NCBI GenBank assembly: GCA_038728585.1
Contig: JAVYTR010000005.1
Span: forward strand, 30,898-94,897
Source: Conexivisphaerales archaeon
GTDB lineage: Archaea; Thermoproteota; Nitrososphaeria; Conexivisphaerales; DTJL01
DNA: 64,000 nucleotides
Reading direction: 5' to 3'
Of the stretch, positions 24,921-34,049 are shown piece by piece. The notes under the pieces are model-generated. The model did not search any database. It was not told the origin of the DNA and was given only the letters and a program-made list of their open reading frames with translations. Numbering within the stretch: the stretch's first letter is position 1; each line of letters opens with the position of its first letter. The translations under genes were made by a program, and so were the position numbers.

Positions 24921-26906
24921 CTACTTCAGGATCTCGCTCTTCAAATCCGAATAAGCCTTCTTGACCTCGTCGACCGAAGCCTGGTCTTCTAAAGTTGTTA
25001 CGTCACCAATCGGCTTGCCGACAGCAACAGCTTGTACTACTCTTCTCATTATCTTTGCACTTCTGGTCTTTGGCAACCTTGAAACGAAGAAGATGTTCTT
25101 CAGCGAGGCTATGGGGCCAACCTTCTCCCTTACCCAGAGGTTCAGTTCTTTTGCCAGGTTTTCGCTGGGAAGATTGCCCTGTCTAAGGATTACGAATGCA
25201 ACTGGCACTTCTCCCTTCACTTCATCTGGCACACCTACAACAGCCGCTTCGGCTACAGCATTATGCTGGATCAATGCGGATTCAAGTTCGTATGTTCCGA
25301 GCCTATGCCCGGCTACCTTTATCACCTCATCAGCCCTTCCAAGTATCCAGAAGTAACCATCTCTGTCCTTGACTGCATAATCACCTGTGTAGAAGTATGG
25401 GCTGAACCTGCTGAAGTAGACCTGCTTGAACCTTTCAGGATCCTTGTGTATTGTTAAAGGCATACCAGGCCAAGGATTCTTAATCACCAAGAAACCTCTT
25501 TCTTCAGGCTTCTGAGGGGAGCCGTTTTCATCAAGAACATCAGCTTCTATCCCCAAGATTGGAGGGCCATTTGTTCCCGGTTTCATCGGCACCAAGTGCA
25601 GGCCTGGAAGATGGCTGATGAGTATTCCACCTGTTTCAGTCATCCACCAAGTGCTGCCAAAAGGTATCTTTCCTCTGCCAACGTATCTGAAGAACCATCT
25701 GAAGGCCTCCGGGTTGATAGGCTCCCCCACAGAATGCATAAGCCTGACGGAAGAAGTATCATGTCTGTTTACCCATTCTGCACCAAATTTCATCCAGCCC
25801 CTTATGGCAGTAGGGGATGTGTACAGAACACTCACACCATGCCTCTCTATGATAGAAACCCATCTATCAGGCTCAGGATAGGTCAGTGAACCCTCAAACA
25901 TCAGCGTTGTTGCTCCCTCCATAAGAGGCCCGTAGACTATGTAGGAATGCCCGGTGACCCAGCCTATATCAGCTGTGCACCAGTAGACATCTTCATCCTT
26001 TATATCGAACACCCATTTCATCGTGGCATGAAGAAGAGTCAGATAACCTCCAACATCATGAACCTGTCCTTTTGGCTTCCCTGTTGTACCGGAGGTATAA
26101 AGAACATAAAGAGTATCCTCTGACTTGACTCTTTCCGGTTCCACCGTAGCACTAACCGGCACTTTGTCAAGTACATCATCAAAGTATTCATCCCTCCCCT
26201 TAACCGTGTTTACATTGATGCCCAGCCTCCTGACAACAAGAACGTTTTTCACCGTAGCCGTCTTCGTCAGAGCTTCATCTACTATTTCCTTGAGAGGCAC
26301 AACCTTGCCGTTTCTCCATCCACCATCTGCAGTTATGATCAGCTTCGCTTCTGCATCGTTCATTCTTTCTGCTAAAGCATCGGAACTGAAACCTGAGAAG
26401 ACAACGCTGAAAGTCACCCCAATCCTTGAAGCTGCAAGCATAACTACAGGTAGTTCAGGAATCATTGGCAGGTAGATACCTATCATGTCTCCTTTCTTCA
26501 ATCCATAAACATGCTTCAGCATGTATGCTACTCTGTTGACAGCTCTGTACAGCTCCCCGTAGGTTATCTTGCGTACCTCTTTTGGCGTACCTTTCTCCAT
26601 CGGCTCTCCTTCCCATAGTATAGCTACCTTGTTCTTCCTCCATGTCCTGGCATGTCTGTCTACACACAGATAGCATGCATTCAGCTCTCCTCCTTCAAAC
26701 CATTTGTAGAAAGGAGGGTTATAGTCATTCAGCACTCTATCCCATGGTTTGAACCATTCCAGATCCTTGGCAACACCTGCCCAAAAATCTCTGTAGCTGT
26801 TTATGCTCTTTCTGTGTATTTCATGGTATTTTTCTATGCTCACAGAATTTCTTTTGTCTTCTGGAAGGATCTTTTCGTCAAAAGGTAGTGCCCAGTTGAC
26901 TGACAT
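24921..26906 (-). CDS. acs: acetyl-CoA synthetase (AMP-forming)
   Basis: This 661-residue enzyme has the full AcsA architecture: N-terminal ACAS_N region (HRKSINSYRDFWAGVAKDL), the P-loop YTSGTTGKPKG, VHDVGGYL, DIGWVTGHSYIVYGPL, WWMTETGG with the tryptophan that limits the acyl pocket to acetate-sized groups, YFYTGDYAVKDRDGYFWILGR hinge, and the adenylation lysine in LPKTRSAKIMRR. Known: it makes acetyl-CoA from acetate, ATP and CoA; archaeal paralogues may use propionate or 3-hydroxypropionate. Key residues and length are normal. It stands alone; a tandem 22-bp repeat lies about 100 bases upstream of the start. Confidence 0.92.
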   Translation of the reverse strand: MSVNWALPFDEKILPEDKRNSVSIEKYHEIHRKSINSYRDFWAGVAKDLEWFKPWDRVLNDYNPPFYKWFEGGELNACYLCVDRHARTWRKNKVAILWEGEPMEKGTPKEVRKITYGELYRAVNRVAYMLKHVYGLKKGDMIGIYLPMIPELPVVMLAASRIGVTFSVVFSGFSSDALAERMNDAEAKLIITADGGWRNGKVVPLKEIVDEALTKTATVKNVLVVRRLGINVNTVKGRDEYFDDVLDKVPVSATVEPERVKSEDTLYVLYTSGTTGKPKGQVHDVGGYLTLLHATMKWVFDIKDEDVYWCTADIGWVTGHSYIVYGPLMEGATTLMFEGSLTYPEPDRWVSIIERHGVSVLYTSPTAIRGWMKFGAEWVNRHDTSSVRLMHSVGEPINPEAFRWFFRYVGRGKIPFGSTWWMTETGGILISHLPGLHLVPMKPGTNGPPILGIEADVLDENGSPQKPEERGFLVIKNPWPGMPLTIHKDPERFKQVYFSRFSPYFYTGDYAVKDRDGYFWILGRADEVIKVAGHRLGTYELESALIQHNAVAEAAVVGVPDEVKGEVPVAFVILRQGNLPSENLAKELNLWVREKVGPIASLKNIFFVSRLPKTRSAKIMRRVVQAVAVGKPIGDVTTLEDQASVDEVKKAYSDLKSEILK

Positions 26907-27576
26907 ATCTGGTCAGACAGTGGCAATCACACAGGGATTTAGCCTTTGCTCAGGGACGGCCTACTGAAACAGCCACGATGGCAATCTTCTCATGATTGAC
27001 CTGCATGTATAGAATAGTCATATTAGCCGTATAGAATAGTCATATTAGCCAAGGAAATATTCATCAGTGATGTCGACAGGTTGGCCTTTCTTGTCCCTTT
27101 AAGTAGACTGGCTAGTCCAGAAAATAAGCGATTGTTGAGTGTAAGGACGGTTGGGTACTGACTTGGGCAAGGTCCAGACCTGGCTTGAAAGGAAGCTTCC
27201 CAAATCTATCCTGGTTGTACAGAAAATGATCAAGTCTGCTGTTTGTTGCATGTACCACATGAGATTGTAGCTTCTTTAAAGCTGGGAAAAAGGAAGAAGA
27301 TTCGATATAGTCGTTCCCACTGTCGGAACCAATGGAGATCTGACCAACTGTGTAACAGGCATGAAGAATCATTTCCATTTATCCACAGATGTAGCTGGGA
27401 CAGAAAAGATGGTTCACAGATCAGATTCGAGCGAGTCAAAAAATGATATTCATGTCTGCAACCATAGACCCATATTTGAAGCAGACGTTCAGAACGAGAG
27501 GAGGAAGAAATAGAGTCGTACTCCATATCTCCAGAAGCAGATTTTTATAGAAGATGTAAATGTTATAGGAAATAAC
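26907..27576. other. long intergenic region between divergent genes
   Basis: This 670-base gap lies between divergent acs and a TrmB regulator. It contains the 22-bp tandem repeat at 27007-27050 and a TATA-like TTTTATAG at 27543-27550 for the TrmB gene. Minus-strand frames at 27112-27526 have no recognisable content and I do not call them. Confidence 0.55.
27007..27050. repeat. perfect tandem repeat, 2 x 22 bp, upstream of acs
   Basis: Positions 27007-27028 and 27029-27050 are identical; each copy begins GTATAGAATAG and ends CATATTAGCC. The pair lies 100-144 bases upstream of the acs start in the divergent acs/TrmB gap. Two adjacent, same-direction copies fit a regulator binding site (TrmB-type or Lrp-type) or recent slippage. 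Confidence 0.8.
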
Positions 27577-28518
27577 TTGACATGGGACAAGACATCGAAC
27601 GGACCTGAAGCCGCCAACACTCAGTACTCTATTGATGATTCCCTTATCCAGAAGCTGGTAACTGACTTGACTCTTTATGGCCTTACTGCGAACCAGGCGA
27701 AATTATATCTTCATCTGCTCAGGAACAAGCCGGCAGGAGCGAGAGAAATCTCAAGAGCATTGAACGTACACAGGGTCGACGTTTACAGAAGACTTCGCGA
27801 GTTGGAAGAGCTCGGTATCATCGAAGTGCATCTGGACTTTCCCAAAAAATTCACTGCAATAGACCCCAAGACTGCCATCGAATCATTAATCCAGAGGAAC
27901 AAATCAAAGGTGAACGAGTTGGAACAAGCAAAGACTGACCTCCAAAGAAGGTTGAACGAAGTTGGAAAACTTGTACGGCTGCAATCTCCTAACGATGTAT
28001 ACTCGAGCCAGGAGAGCTTCTATAAATTTACGAAGGGAACCACACAATATTTCGCTGAAATTGCCCGCCTGTTCAAGAGTGCGAGGCACGAAATTCTGAA
28101 GATATCCTCCGCGAACGGACTTAGGAGAGCTACAGCCATGGGCCTCTACAAGTATTATCTCAGGGCATATGAAAGAGGTGTGAAAATAAGGCTGATAACA
28201 GATGTGGTACCTGAGAACAGACATTATGCGCAAATGTTCGCGAAGGTAACAGAACTTCGTCACATAAGCGACGTCCACTTTAGATTCACCATAGCAGACC
28301 GTTCCGTCGTTCTCCTGAGCGCCAAGTACGATGACAAAAAAATCATCCCTTCGTCAGGCTACGACAATTATTTTCTCTTCCGCGATACTACTTTTGCCTC
28401 AGCCCTTTGCTTTATATTCGAACGCCTCTGGGAAGGAGCAGACACATTCGAACGACGCATGGAACAGCTCGACAAGTTTAGAAGAAATTCCAGACAACCA
28501 GAGTTATCCACCAGATAA
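27577..28518 (+). CDS. TrmB-family transcription regulator
   Basis: This 313-residue protein has an N-terminal winged helix (LTLYGLTANQAKLYLHLL, AREISRALNVHRVDVYRRLR, ELEELGIIEV; about residues 28-95), a coiled-coil link (about 105-135), and a C-terminal PLD-like sensor domain (EILKISSANGLRRATAMGLY; YERGVKIRLITDVV; SVVLLSAKYDD). Known: TrmB proteins regulate sugar or other catabolic genes on ligand binding. The start TTG 27577 is fixed by the TATA-like TTTTATAG about 27-34 bases upstream. Candidate targets are divergent acs and the M20 peptidase gene downstream, which has a palindrome before its TATA. A frameshifted paralogue is at 11551-12371. Confidence 0.88.
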   Translation: MTWDKTSNGPEAANTQYSIDDSLIQKLVTDLTLYGLTANQAKLYLHLLRNKPAGAREISRALNVHRVDVYRRLRELEELGIIEVHLDFPKKFTAIDPKTAIESLIQRNKSKVNELEQAKTDLQRRLNEVGKLVRLQSPNDVYSSQESFYKFTKGTTQYFAEIARLFKSARHEILKISSANGLRRATAMGLYKYYLRAYERGVKIRLITDVVPENRHYAQMFAKVTELRHISDVHFRFTIADRSVVLLSAKYDDKKIIPSSGYDNYFLFRDTTFASALCFIFERLWEGADTFERRMEQLDKFRRNSRQPELSTR

Positions 28519-28997
28519 ACAAATTTTCTTTGTTGACATGAGGAACTCTCCTTGGATCGGTTTTAACCGCTGGTCCCGGTCAGCTTTCCATTTCATGTGC
28601 ATACCACGGACCCCCTATCGTTATCACAGGAGAAAACTCCCTTTCCGACATGGATTGGTATACGAACTAACCAAATTTTTGTTACTTGCTGGAGTGCATA
28701 AGTCAATGTGTTAGCAGGGCAAAGTTCCTTACAAGTGTTTAGGAGAGAATAGCAAGGCTCTAGTAACACAACAACCGTTCAGATGTTACAATGAAATTGC
28801 TGGCTCGGCGGATTTCATTAGACAAGCCCTCCATCAGAATGGTAGGAAGGTAAAGGTAAGGCATCACATATCGTCGAATTTCATACTTGAGCCAGAAGTA
28901 TGAATTGGCCTTGGTGTCAATTGAAAGGCTATTCTATCAATCAAACATATCTAAATCTATCTTCGTTAGTCTTTCCCAGTCCTTTCACGTTCACATA
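28519..28997. other. intergenic region
   Basis: Nothing gene-like was found after the TrmB regulator. Frames are short and stop-rich. The regulatory palindrome for the next gene begins at 28998. Confidence 0.5.
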
Positions 28998-29047
28998 ATT
29001 GGTTTATAGACAATCGGGAAAATACTAAACCAATCAAATATTTTTAT
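28998..29047 (+). promoter_or_regulatory. palindromic operator and TATA box of the M20 peptidase gene
   Basis: A perfect 9-bp inverted repeat, ATTGGTTTA (28998-29006) and TAAACCAAT (29026-29034), lies directly before an A+T-rich TATA-like stretch AATATTTTTAT at 29037-29047. The TTG start follows at 29077. The dyad covers the usual BRE side of an archaeal promoter, where an activator such as a TrmB protein commonly binds. The nearest regulator gene is at 27577-28518. Confidence 0.6.
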
Positions 29048-29076
29048 GGTAGAGTAAAAGAGCGCATGAACGGTCG

Positions 29077-30285
29077 TTGAACGAAGCAAATTCGAGCAGG
29101 CTGATCTCGGAAATCCTCACAGAAATTGACCATTCACAACTTCTCGATTTAGCGAGGAACCTGGTAAAAATACCCAGCGAAAACCCTCCAGGCGAAGAAA
29201 AAGGAGTGGCTAATTTTATTTCTTCTTGGTTCGAAAAGAAGGGAAACTACAGTATTACCTTCCTGGAAGCAGCAAGAAACCGCCCGAACGTCATTGTAAC
29301 TACTGAGGAATTGCCCGGAAAGAAAATTCTGTTCAATGGCCACATGGATGTCGTCCCTGCAGGTGACAGCTGGTCCGTTGATCCCTTCGAAGCAGCTGTA
29401 ATCGGCGACAGGATGTATGGCAGGGGTGCCGCAGACATGAAGGGAGCACTTGCAGCTATGATGGTAGCTATGGATACTGTGAACAAGGTAGCAGGCGATT
29501 TCCTACAAGGCACGATAATTCTTACAGCTGTGGTTGACGAAGAAAAAGGAGGAAGTCTTGGCAGCAATCAGATTGTCAGAAAAGGAATAGCTGCTGATTT
29601 CGCAGTGGTCGGAGAACCGACTGAGTTAAGGGTCGCTTCAGCTCACAAAGGAAATCTGACGTTTGAAGTCACAACTTTCGGCAAATCGGCTCATGCAAGT
29701 ATGCCCAAGAACGGTATAAACGCGGTTTTGAAAATGTGTGCTGTAATTTCCAAGCTCAAAAAATATTCCGATGAGTTGGAAAGGAGCAAGCCGCATCCAC
29801 TTCTTGGTCTTCCAACATTTAACGTTGGAACGATAGGCGGAGGTGTAAAATCGAACGTTGTCCCTCCTTCTTGCAGGATCACAGCAGAACGAAGGCTGAT
29901 CATACCTGAAGATATAGAGAGGGTCAAGGATGAAATAGAAGGTATACTGAAGAATCTAGCTAACGAAGATCCTGAGCTCAAGTACGAATTGAAGTTTCTG
30001 GAAGAAGTCGGACCGTCGGAAATGAGAGATGGTAAAGCTTTGCTGGATATTGCTTTCAGGTCTCTGTCCAAATTAGGAAGAGATGTCAGTTCACAGGTTG
30101 GTTTCGGAGCAACCTGTGATGCATACTATTTCAATTCTATCGCAAAAATCCCCACCGTTATCATCGGGCCTGGCAGCATCAGCGACATTCACAGACCGGA
30201 CGAATCGATAAAGATAGAAGAAATCTACACAGCAGCGAAGTTCTACGCTCTTACCGCTCTTGAGCTTCTCACTAATCAGACTTGA
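29077..30285 (+). CDS. M20 family metallopeptidase (ArgE/DapE/carboxypeptidase G2-like)
   Basis: This 402-residue protein has the M20 two-zinc set: His89 and catalytic Asp91 (GHMDVVP), bridging Asp120 (GAADMKG), catalytic Glu155/Glu156 (VVDEEKGG), EPT with the next Glu, and a late His in ISDIHRPDE. The lid/dimer domain is in mid-protein (KGNLTFEVTTFGKSAHASMP). Known: it removes acyl or aminoacyl groups from amino acids or peptides; members include ArgE, DapE and carboxypeptidases. No arginine or lysine genes are near, so a catabolic peptidase is more likely. Start is TTG 29077; an ATG at 29066 opens only five codons. Confidence 0.88.
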   Translation: MNEANSSRLISEILTEIDHSQLLDLARNLVKIPSENPPGEEKGVANFISSWFEKKGNYSITFLEAARNRPNVIVTTEELPGKKILFNGHMDVVPAGDSWSVDPFEAAVIGDRMYGRGAADMKGALAAMMVAMDTVNKVAGDFLQGTIILTAVVDEEKGGSLGSNQIVRKGIAADFAVVGEPTELRVASAHKGNLTFEVTTFGKSAHASMPKNGINAVLKMCAVISKLKKYSDELERSKPHPLLGLPTFNVGTIGGGVKSNVVPPSCRITAERRLIIPEDIERVKDEIEGILKNLANEDPELKYELKFLEEVGPSEMRDGKALLDIAFRSLSKLGRDVSSQVGFGATCDAYYFNSIAKIPTVIIGPGSISDIHRPDESIKIEEIYTAAKFYALTALELLTNQT

Positions 30286-30298
30286 GATATCTTAATTC

Positions 30299-31549
30299 TC
30301 ACCATGCAGCTTCCAAGATTCTTAACACTTCTTCAGAGCTTTCTACCTTCCTCAGCCCCTGAAAAGCTACCCAGTCTTTCATAGTCTCCTCAGCCGCGAC
30401 TGGAAGCTTGCTTCTGGGCACACCTACGTCCCTTAGCCTCTTTGGAGTGCCAATCCTTGACCTGAACTGCTCAACCCACCTCACTGTTTCCAGTCCTGCA
30501 GTTGTATTGTCAACTTCCTTTTTAACGATGTTTAGTCTTCGCCCTATTCTGGCTATGGAGTCAGGCACATAATCCACCATGTCTCTCATTACATAGGGTA
30601 GCATGATTGAATTAGCTATGCCGTGATGAATGTTGAACATGGCTCCAAGGACGTGGCAGATCGCATGATGCAATGATACAACAGCGTTTGCGTATGCGAA
30701 ACCCGCCATAACAGAAGCGATCTGCATCATTCCGATTGCTTCATAATCATCCCTGCTTTCAACACATCTGGGCAGGAATTCCTTGATCAGCTCAAGGGAC
30801 CCAAATGCCAGAGCTTCAGAAATTGGCTGTAGCTCAGATGAGTAAATGGTTTCAATCCCGTGTGCAAAGGTATTCATGCCAGATGCAGCCATCAGCTCCG
30901 TTGGGAGAGTGGATAATAGCGTCGGGTCCAGGAAGACTGCCGAGGGAAGGGATGCATCGCTCCAAAGAATCAGCTTCCTTCTGGTGGCTGATTCAACGAC
31001 TGCAGCGCTACCGTTAGCCTCTGCTGATGAGAACGTAGTCGGAATGGCTACATGCAAGTAGCGTGAACCAGTAAACTGCTTAACCTTTCTGCCCTCCTTG
31101 GGATCGTATGTAACCAGATAATCTCTTAGGTCTGTGTTACCATCCTTCAGTAGTGTTGCTGCCTTTCCTGTGTCTATCGAACTTCCTCCTCCCACACTCA
31201 ATATGGTATCTGCATCGACCTCTCTGGCTAGCTTTCCGGCACTTTCGCAGATTTCTAAAGTTGGATGTGGTACGACAGAATCAAACGATGCCACTAGTAG
31301 GTCATTGAGGAGACGGGAAATTCTATCGAAATTCGGTGTCTTTCTGAAATTCTTTCCACAAATAATGAGAACCCTCTTGCTTCCTACGCTCCTTAGGTAG
31401 GAAGGTAGTCTGTCGATGCAACCACTACCGTATGTGATTCTAACGGGTGCTGAGAATTCAAAGTTTTGCGAATAATAATTGAGACCTGTGTTTCTCAAAG
31501 TAGACACTGTGGGTCCGTTCGGAATTTTCCAGCAATTAAACTTTAGCAT
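30299..31549 (-). CDS. iron-containing alcohol dehydrogenase family (maleylacetate reductase-like)
   Basis: The core begins FEFSAPVRITYGSGCIDRLP, with GGGSSIDTGKA (NAD site) and IPTTFSSAEANGSA. The metal region reads GMNTFAHGIETIYS and LHHAICHVLGAMFNIHHGIAN: three histidines are present but the first ligand, normally Asp in GMDxxxH, is Asn. Known: maleylacetate reductases of this family share the GMNxxxH form and work without iron. So an aromatic or keto-acid reductase role is more likely than an alcohol dehydrogenase. The frame is open to 31708; I place the start at ATG 31549, while TTG 31498 is closer to the family start. It is convergent with the M20 gene. Confidence 0.82.
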   Translation of the reverse strand: MLKFNCWKIPNGPTVSTLRNTGLNYYSQNFEFSAPVRITYGSGCIDRLPSYLRSVGSKRVLIICGKNFRKTPNFDRISRLLNDLLVASFDSVVPHPTLEICESAGKLAREVDADTILSVGGGSSIDTGKAATLLKDGNTDLRDYLVTYDPKEGRKVKQFTGSRYLHVAIPTTFSSAEANGSAAVVESATRRKLILWSDASLPSAVFLDPTLLSTLPTELMAASGMNTFAHGIETIYSSELQPISEALAFGSLELIKEFLPRCVESRDDYEAIGMMQIASVMAGFAYANAVVSLHHAICHVLGAMFNIHHGIANSIMLPYVMRDMVDYVPDSIARIGRRLNIVKKEVDNTTAGLETVRWVEQFRSRIGTPKRLRDVGVPRSKLPVAAEETMKDWVAFQGLRKVESSEEVLRILEAAW

Positions 31550-31708
31550 GGTAAAGGAACGGCTCAAGAGCTCAATTCCGATTCCAAAGACGAAGGCCTG
31601 TATATATTTCATCACAAGGCTGTCAACAGCCTTCTGCCTTTCACTCTGCTGTTCAAATTGGCACAAGGGCATGATTAGATTAGGATGAGGACATAACACA
31701 ACTTCCAT

Positions 31709-32239
31709 CGGGATAGCATCTAAACGTGTTTTTCATCCGAAGGAGGGCCTGAAACCCGGCCTGTATTTCATCGAAAACACCCTCAAAGGGGGTTTTGCCT
31801 TCCCTAAATTAGTGGTGTTTAAGAAGAAATAAGGCAACTTTCTGCTTCTGTAGTCCGGTAACCATTGTTTCTTGCATACTTCGTTTCTGGTTTAATACAA
31901 GACCGACCGATGTATTAGGTCCGAGATAGAAAGCACCCAGAAAAATCAGCGCAAAAAGGGCGATATACGGACTGTTGTATGTATCGGTGCGCTACTGACA
32001 CGCCTTACCTGTGTAGATATCCTCTTTCCACCTGGGTTGTCTTTTCTGTTCTTTCGTACTTCTCCGATTTGTTTTAACACATAGGGTCTATGGTTAGGAA
32101 GTATCAAAGACAATGGCTTGAATCTTATCTCAAGTAAAGGAAGGATGTGATGCGTTCAGCAGAGCAGGTTATCTCCGTTGTTTAATCACTTTAAATTTTT
32201 AAATAAAACAGCATCTCGTCACTTAAGACGATAACCGGT
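31709..32239. other. intergenic region between divergent ADH and MFS genes
   Basis: No gene is seen. It holds the hairpin at 31774-31796 and, near the right end, TTTAAATTTTTAAATAAAA (32189-32207), a TATA-rich stretch about 33-50 bases before the MFS start at 32240. Confidence 0.5.
31774..31796. repeat. strong hairpin between divergent promoters
   Basis: AAAACACCC (31774-31782) pairs with GGGGGTTTT (31788-31796) across a TCAAA loop, with a single A-G mismatch. It lies in a divergent promoter region, so it may be an operator dyad; as a transcript it would also form a stable stem. Confidence 0.45.
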
Positions 32240-33562
32240 TTGGATAATACAAAAGACGGTTCTCCGTCAGGTACAGCAGCGCAATACTCAAAGGCCTATG
32301 TTGCCTTTGTGGTTATACTTGCTTGGGCAGGGTGGAGCCTTGCTGCCATGGATTTCAACATCATGTCTTCAACTTTGCCGCTGACAGCCAAGGACCTCAA
32401 CTTTCCTGTAAGCGAAGTAACCGAATTACTCACTATCATATTTGTCGGAATGTTCATAGTGTTAATTTTGTTTGGCCCGTTATTTGACAAATACGGCAGA
32501 AGACGTGCTTTTCAATTAACCCTGATATTAGCAGCTATTACAACCGGTCTAACTGCACTTGCGACTAATTTCGCAGAGTTCGCCATTCTAAGAGCCATGG
32601 CAGATGCATTTGCATATGCAGAATCAGCTGCAGGGCTTGTTCTCGTAAATGAGGTGATAGGTTCACGGGCAAGGGGTTTCATATATTCGTTCGTCCAGGC
32701 CGGCTGGCCGACAGGAGTTGCCCTTGCCTCTTTTCTTTCGGTTGCAGTTGTACCTTCATTGGGTTGGAGGGGTGTCTATGCTCTGGGTGTGATCCCGCTA
32801 GTGATTGTTATCGTAGCTAGGTTATGGGTAAAAGAAACTGCAAGGTTTGAACACCTGAACGCCATAAAAAAGGCGGCTCGAAGCAATGATGTTGGGGCTG
32901 TGCAAGAGTTAGAATCCGTGTACCCTGTAAACGTCGAAGCCGCTCAGAAGTTCACATACAGGCAGTTGTTCAGCAGGGACCTTGTGCGGAAATCCGTTTT
33001 CATTTTCTTGGGCGATTTCTTTTGGTCCTGGGGGCAGGGACCTTTCCAGATCTATTTCACTTATCTTCTTGTCAATTACAAGGGGGTTCCGTTTGAAACT
33101 GCGGCTACAATACTTGGTCTTAGTGGCCTTGTTGCAGTCGCCTTTTACATTCTATTCGGATACATCGGGGATATCATCGGCAGGCGTGAAGCATGTGCCT
33201 TGACGATCGTTATATCCTCTGTATTGTATTTTGTCTACATGACAACATCAAACATCTCTATCATAGAAATAGTCTACCCACTTGCATTCGGAATTGCTCT
33301 AGGCTGGAACCCACCATACTACGTTTTCAGTGCAGAGTCATTCCCAACAAGGGCAAGGGGGACAGCTGCTGCATGGGTCAATGCAGCAGGTCCAGTTGGA
33401 CTAGCAATCGGCGTTTTGCAGTTCGGGGTCTACCTTACGATAGGTTATCCGCTCTTCTGGGGGCTGGTATTCTCTGCACTGATACCGACGCTCCTGTCTT
33501 TGACAATACTAGGGGCACCACGAGTAAGACCGAAGATGGAGTTGGAGCAGATAGCCGTATAG
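32240..33562 (+). CDS. MFS transporter
   Basis: A 440-residue major facilitator with 12 predicted transmembrane helices. Seen: MDFNIMSSTLPLTAKDLNF in helix 1, the loop 2-3 signature GPLFDKYGRRRAF, and the related GYIGDIIGRREA in the second half, plus ESFPTRARGTAAAWVNAAG. These match the aromatic acid/sugar-porter side of MFS rather than drug exporters. It starts at TTG 32240 and is followed by the SCP2-like and hydrolase genes in one operon, so it probably imports the compound they process. The substrate is unknown. Confidence 0.87.
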   Translation: MDNTKDGSPSGTAAQYSKAYVAFVVILAWAGWSLAAMDFNIMSSTLPLTAKDLNFPVSEVTELLTIIFVGMFIVLILFGPLFDKYGRRRAFQLTLILAAITTGLTALATNFAEFAILRAMADAFAYAESAAGLVLVNEVIGSRARGFIYSFVQAGWPTGVALASFLSVAVVPSLGWRGVYALGVIPLVIVIVARLWVKETARFEHLNAIKKAARSNDVGAVQELESVYPVNVEAAQKFTYRQLFSRDLVRKSVFIFLGDFFWSWGQGPFQIYFTYLLVNYKGVPFETAATILGLSGLVAVAFYILFGYIGDIIGRREACALTIVISSVLYFVYMTTSNISIIEIVYPLAFGIALGWNPPYYVFSAESFPTRARGTAAAWVNAAGPVGLAIGVLQFGVYLTIGYPLFWGLVFSALIPTLLSLTILGAPRVRPKMELEQIAV

Positions 33563-33581
33563 TAGGACGAGAGTGTGTATC

Positions 33582-34049
33582 ATGCCGCTCGAGAGGGTAA
33601 AGCTGAAGGAAAGATACAAACCTTCTTTCCCCTCTGCAGAATGGTTCCAAGCCTATGGAGATGAGCTGTCTAGGGACCCAGAGTGGAAGGTGATTGGTAA
33701 GTTCTTCACTTGCACTTATCTTATAGACGTTTCAGGAAATAGATTCATACTTACCTTCGTTGACGGTAAGCTGGTTAATGTCAAGTCAAACCCTCTGATT
33801 GGACCCCTTTACAGCAAGGATGCTTGGGAGTTTGCTGTACGAGCCCCTCTTGACACATGGAAGAAGTTTATGCAGCGTATTCCCCCTGCAAAGTATCATC
33901 ACTTCTTTGCTGTTACAGATGCGAAGACTCCTCAAGGGATGATTGTCGAAGGAAACATGAAAACAGTGTGGCAGAACATTAGGGCACTTACCCACGCAAT
34001 GGAATTCCTACGTACTTTTCACAATATTCATGAGAGGCGACCTTCATAG
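33582..34049 (+). CDS. SCP2-like (sterol carrier) small protein
   Basis: A 155-residue protein with the SCP-2 layout: ITYLIDVSGN/RFILTFVDGKLVNV-like strands (seen as CTYLIDVSGNRFILTF), SKDAWEFAVRAPLDTWKKFM, and a late helix after KTPQGMIVEGNMKTVWQ with the conserved GNxxxxxxN spacing. Known: SCP2 domains bind hydrophobic ligands and are often fused or adjacent to hydrolases or thiolases. ATG 33582 is chosen over GTG 33573. The next gene, an alpha/beta hydrolase, begins at the base after the stop (TAG ATG), so the two are coupled. A role as ligand carrier for the hydrolase is inferred. Confidence 0.7.
   Translation: MPLERVKLKERYKPSFPSAEWFQAYGDELSRDPEWKVIGKFFTCTYLIDVSGNRFILTFVDGKLVNVKSNPLIGPLYSKDAWEFAVRAPLDTWKKFMQRIPPAKYHHFFAVTDAKTPQGMIVEGNMKTVWQNIRALTHAMEFLRTFHNIHERRPS

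Noticed and set aside
27007-27050. Tandem 22-bp copies considered as a CRISPR fragment
   Set aside because: The copies abut with no spacer, there are only two, and no cas genes are near.
27112-27526. Two overlapping minus-strand frames of 88 and 98 codons between acs and the TrmB gene
   Set aside because: No start signal, no family-like text, and equal-quality frames on the plus strand.
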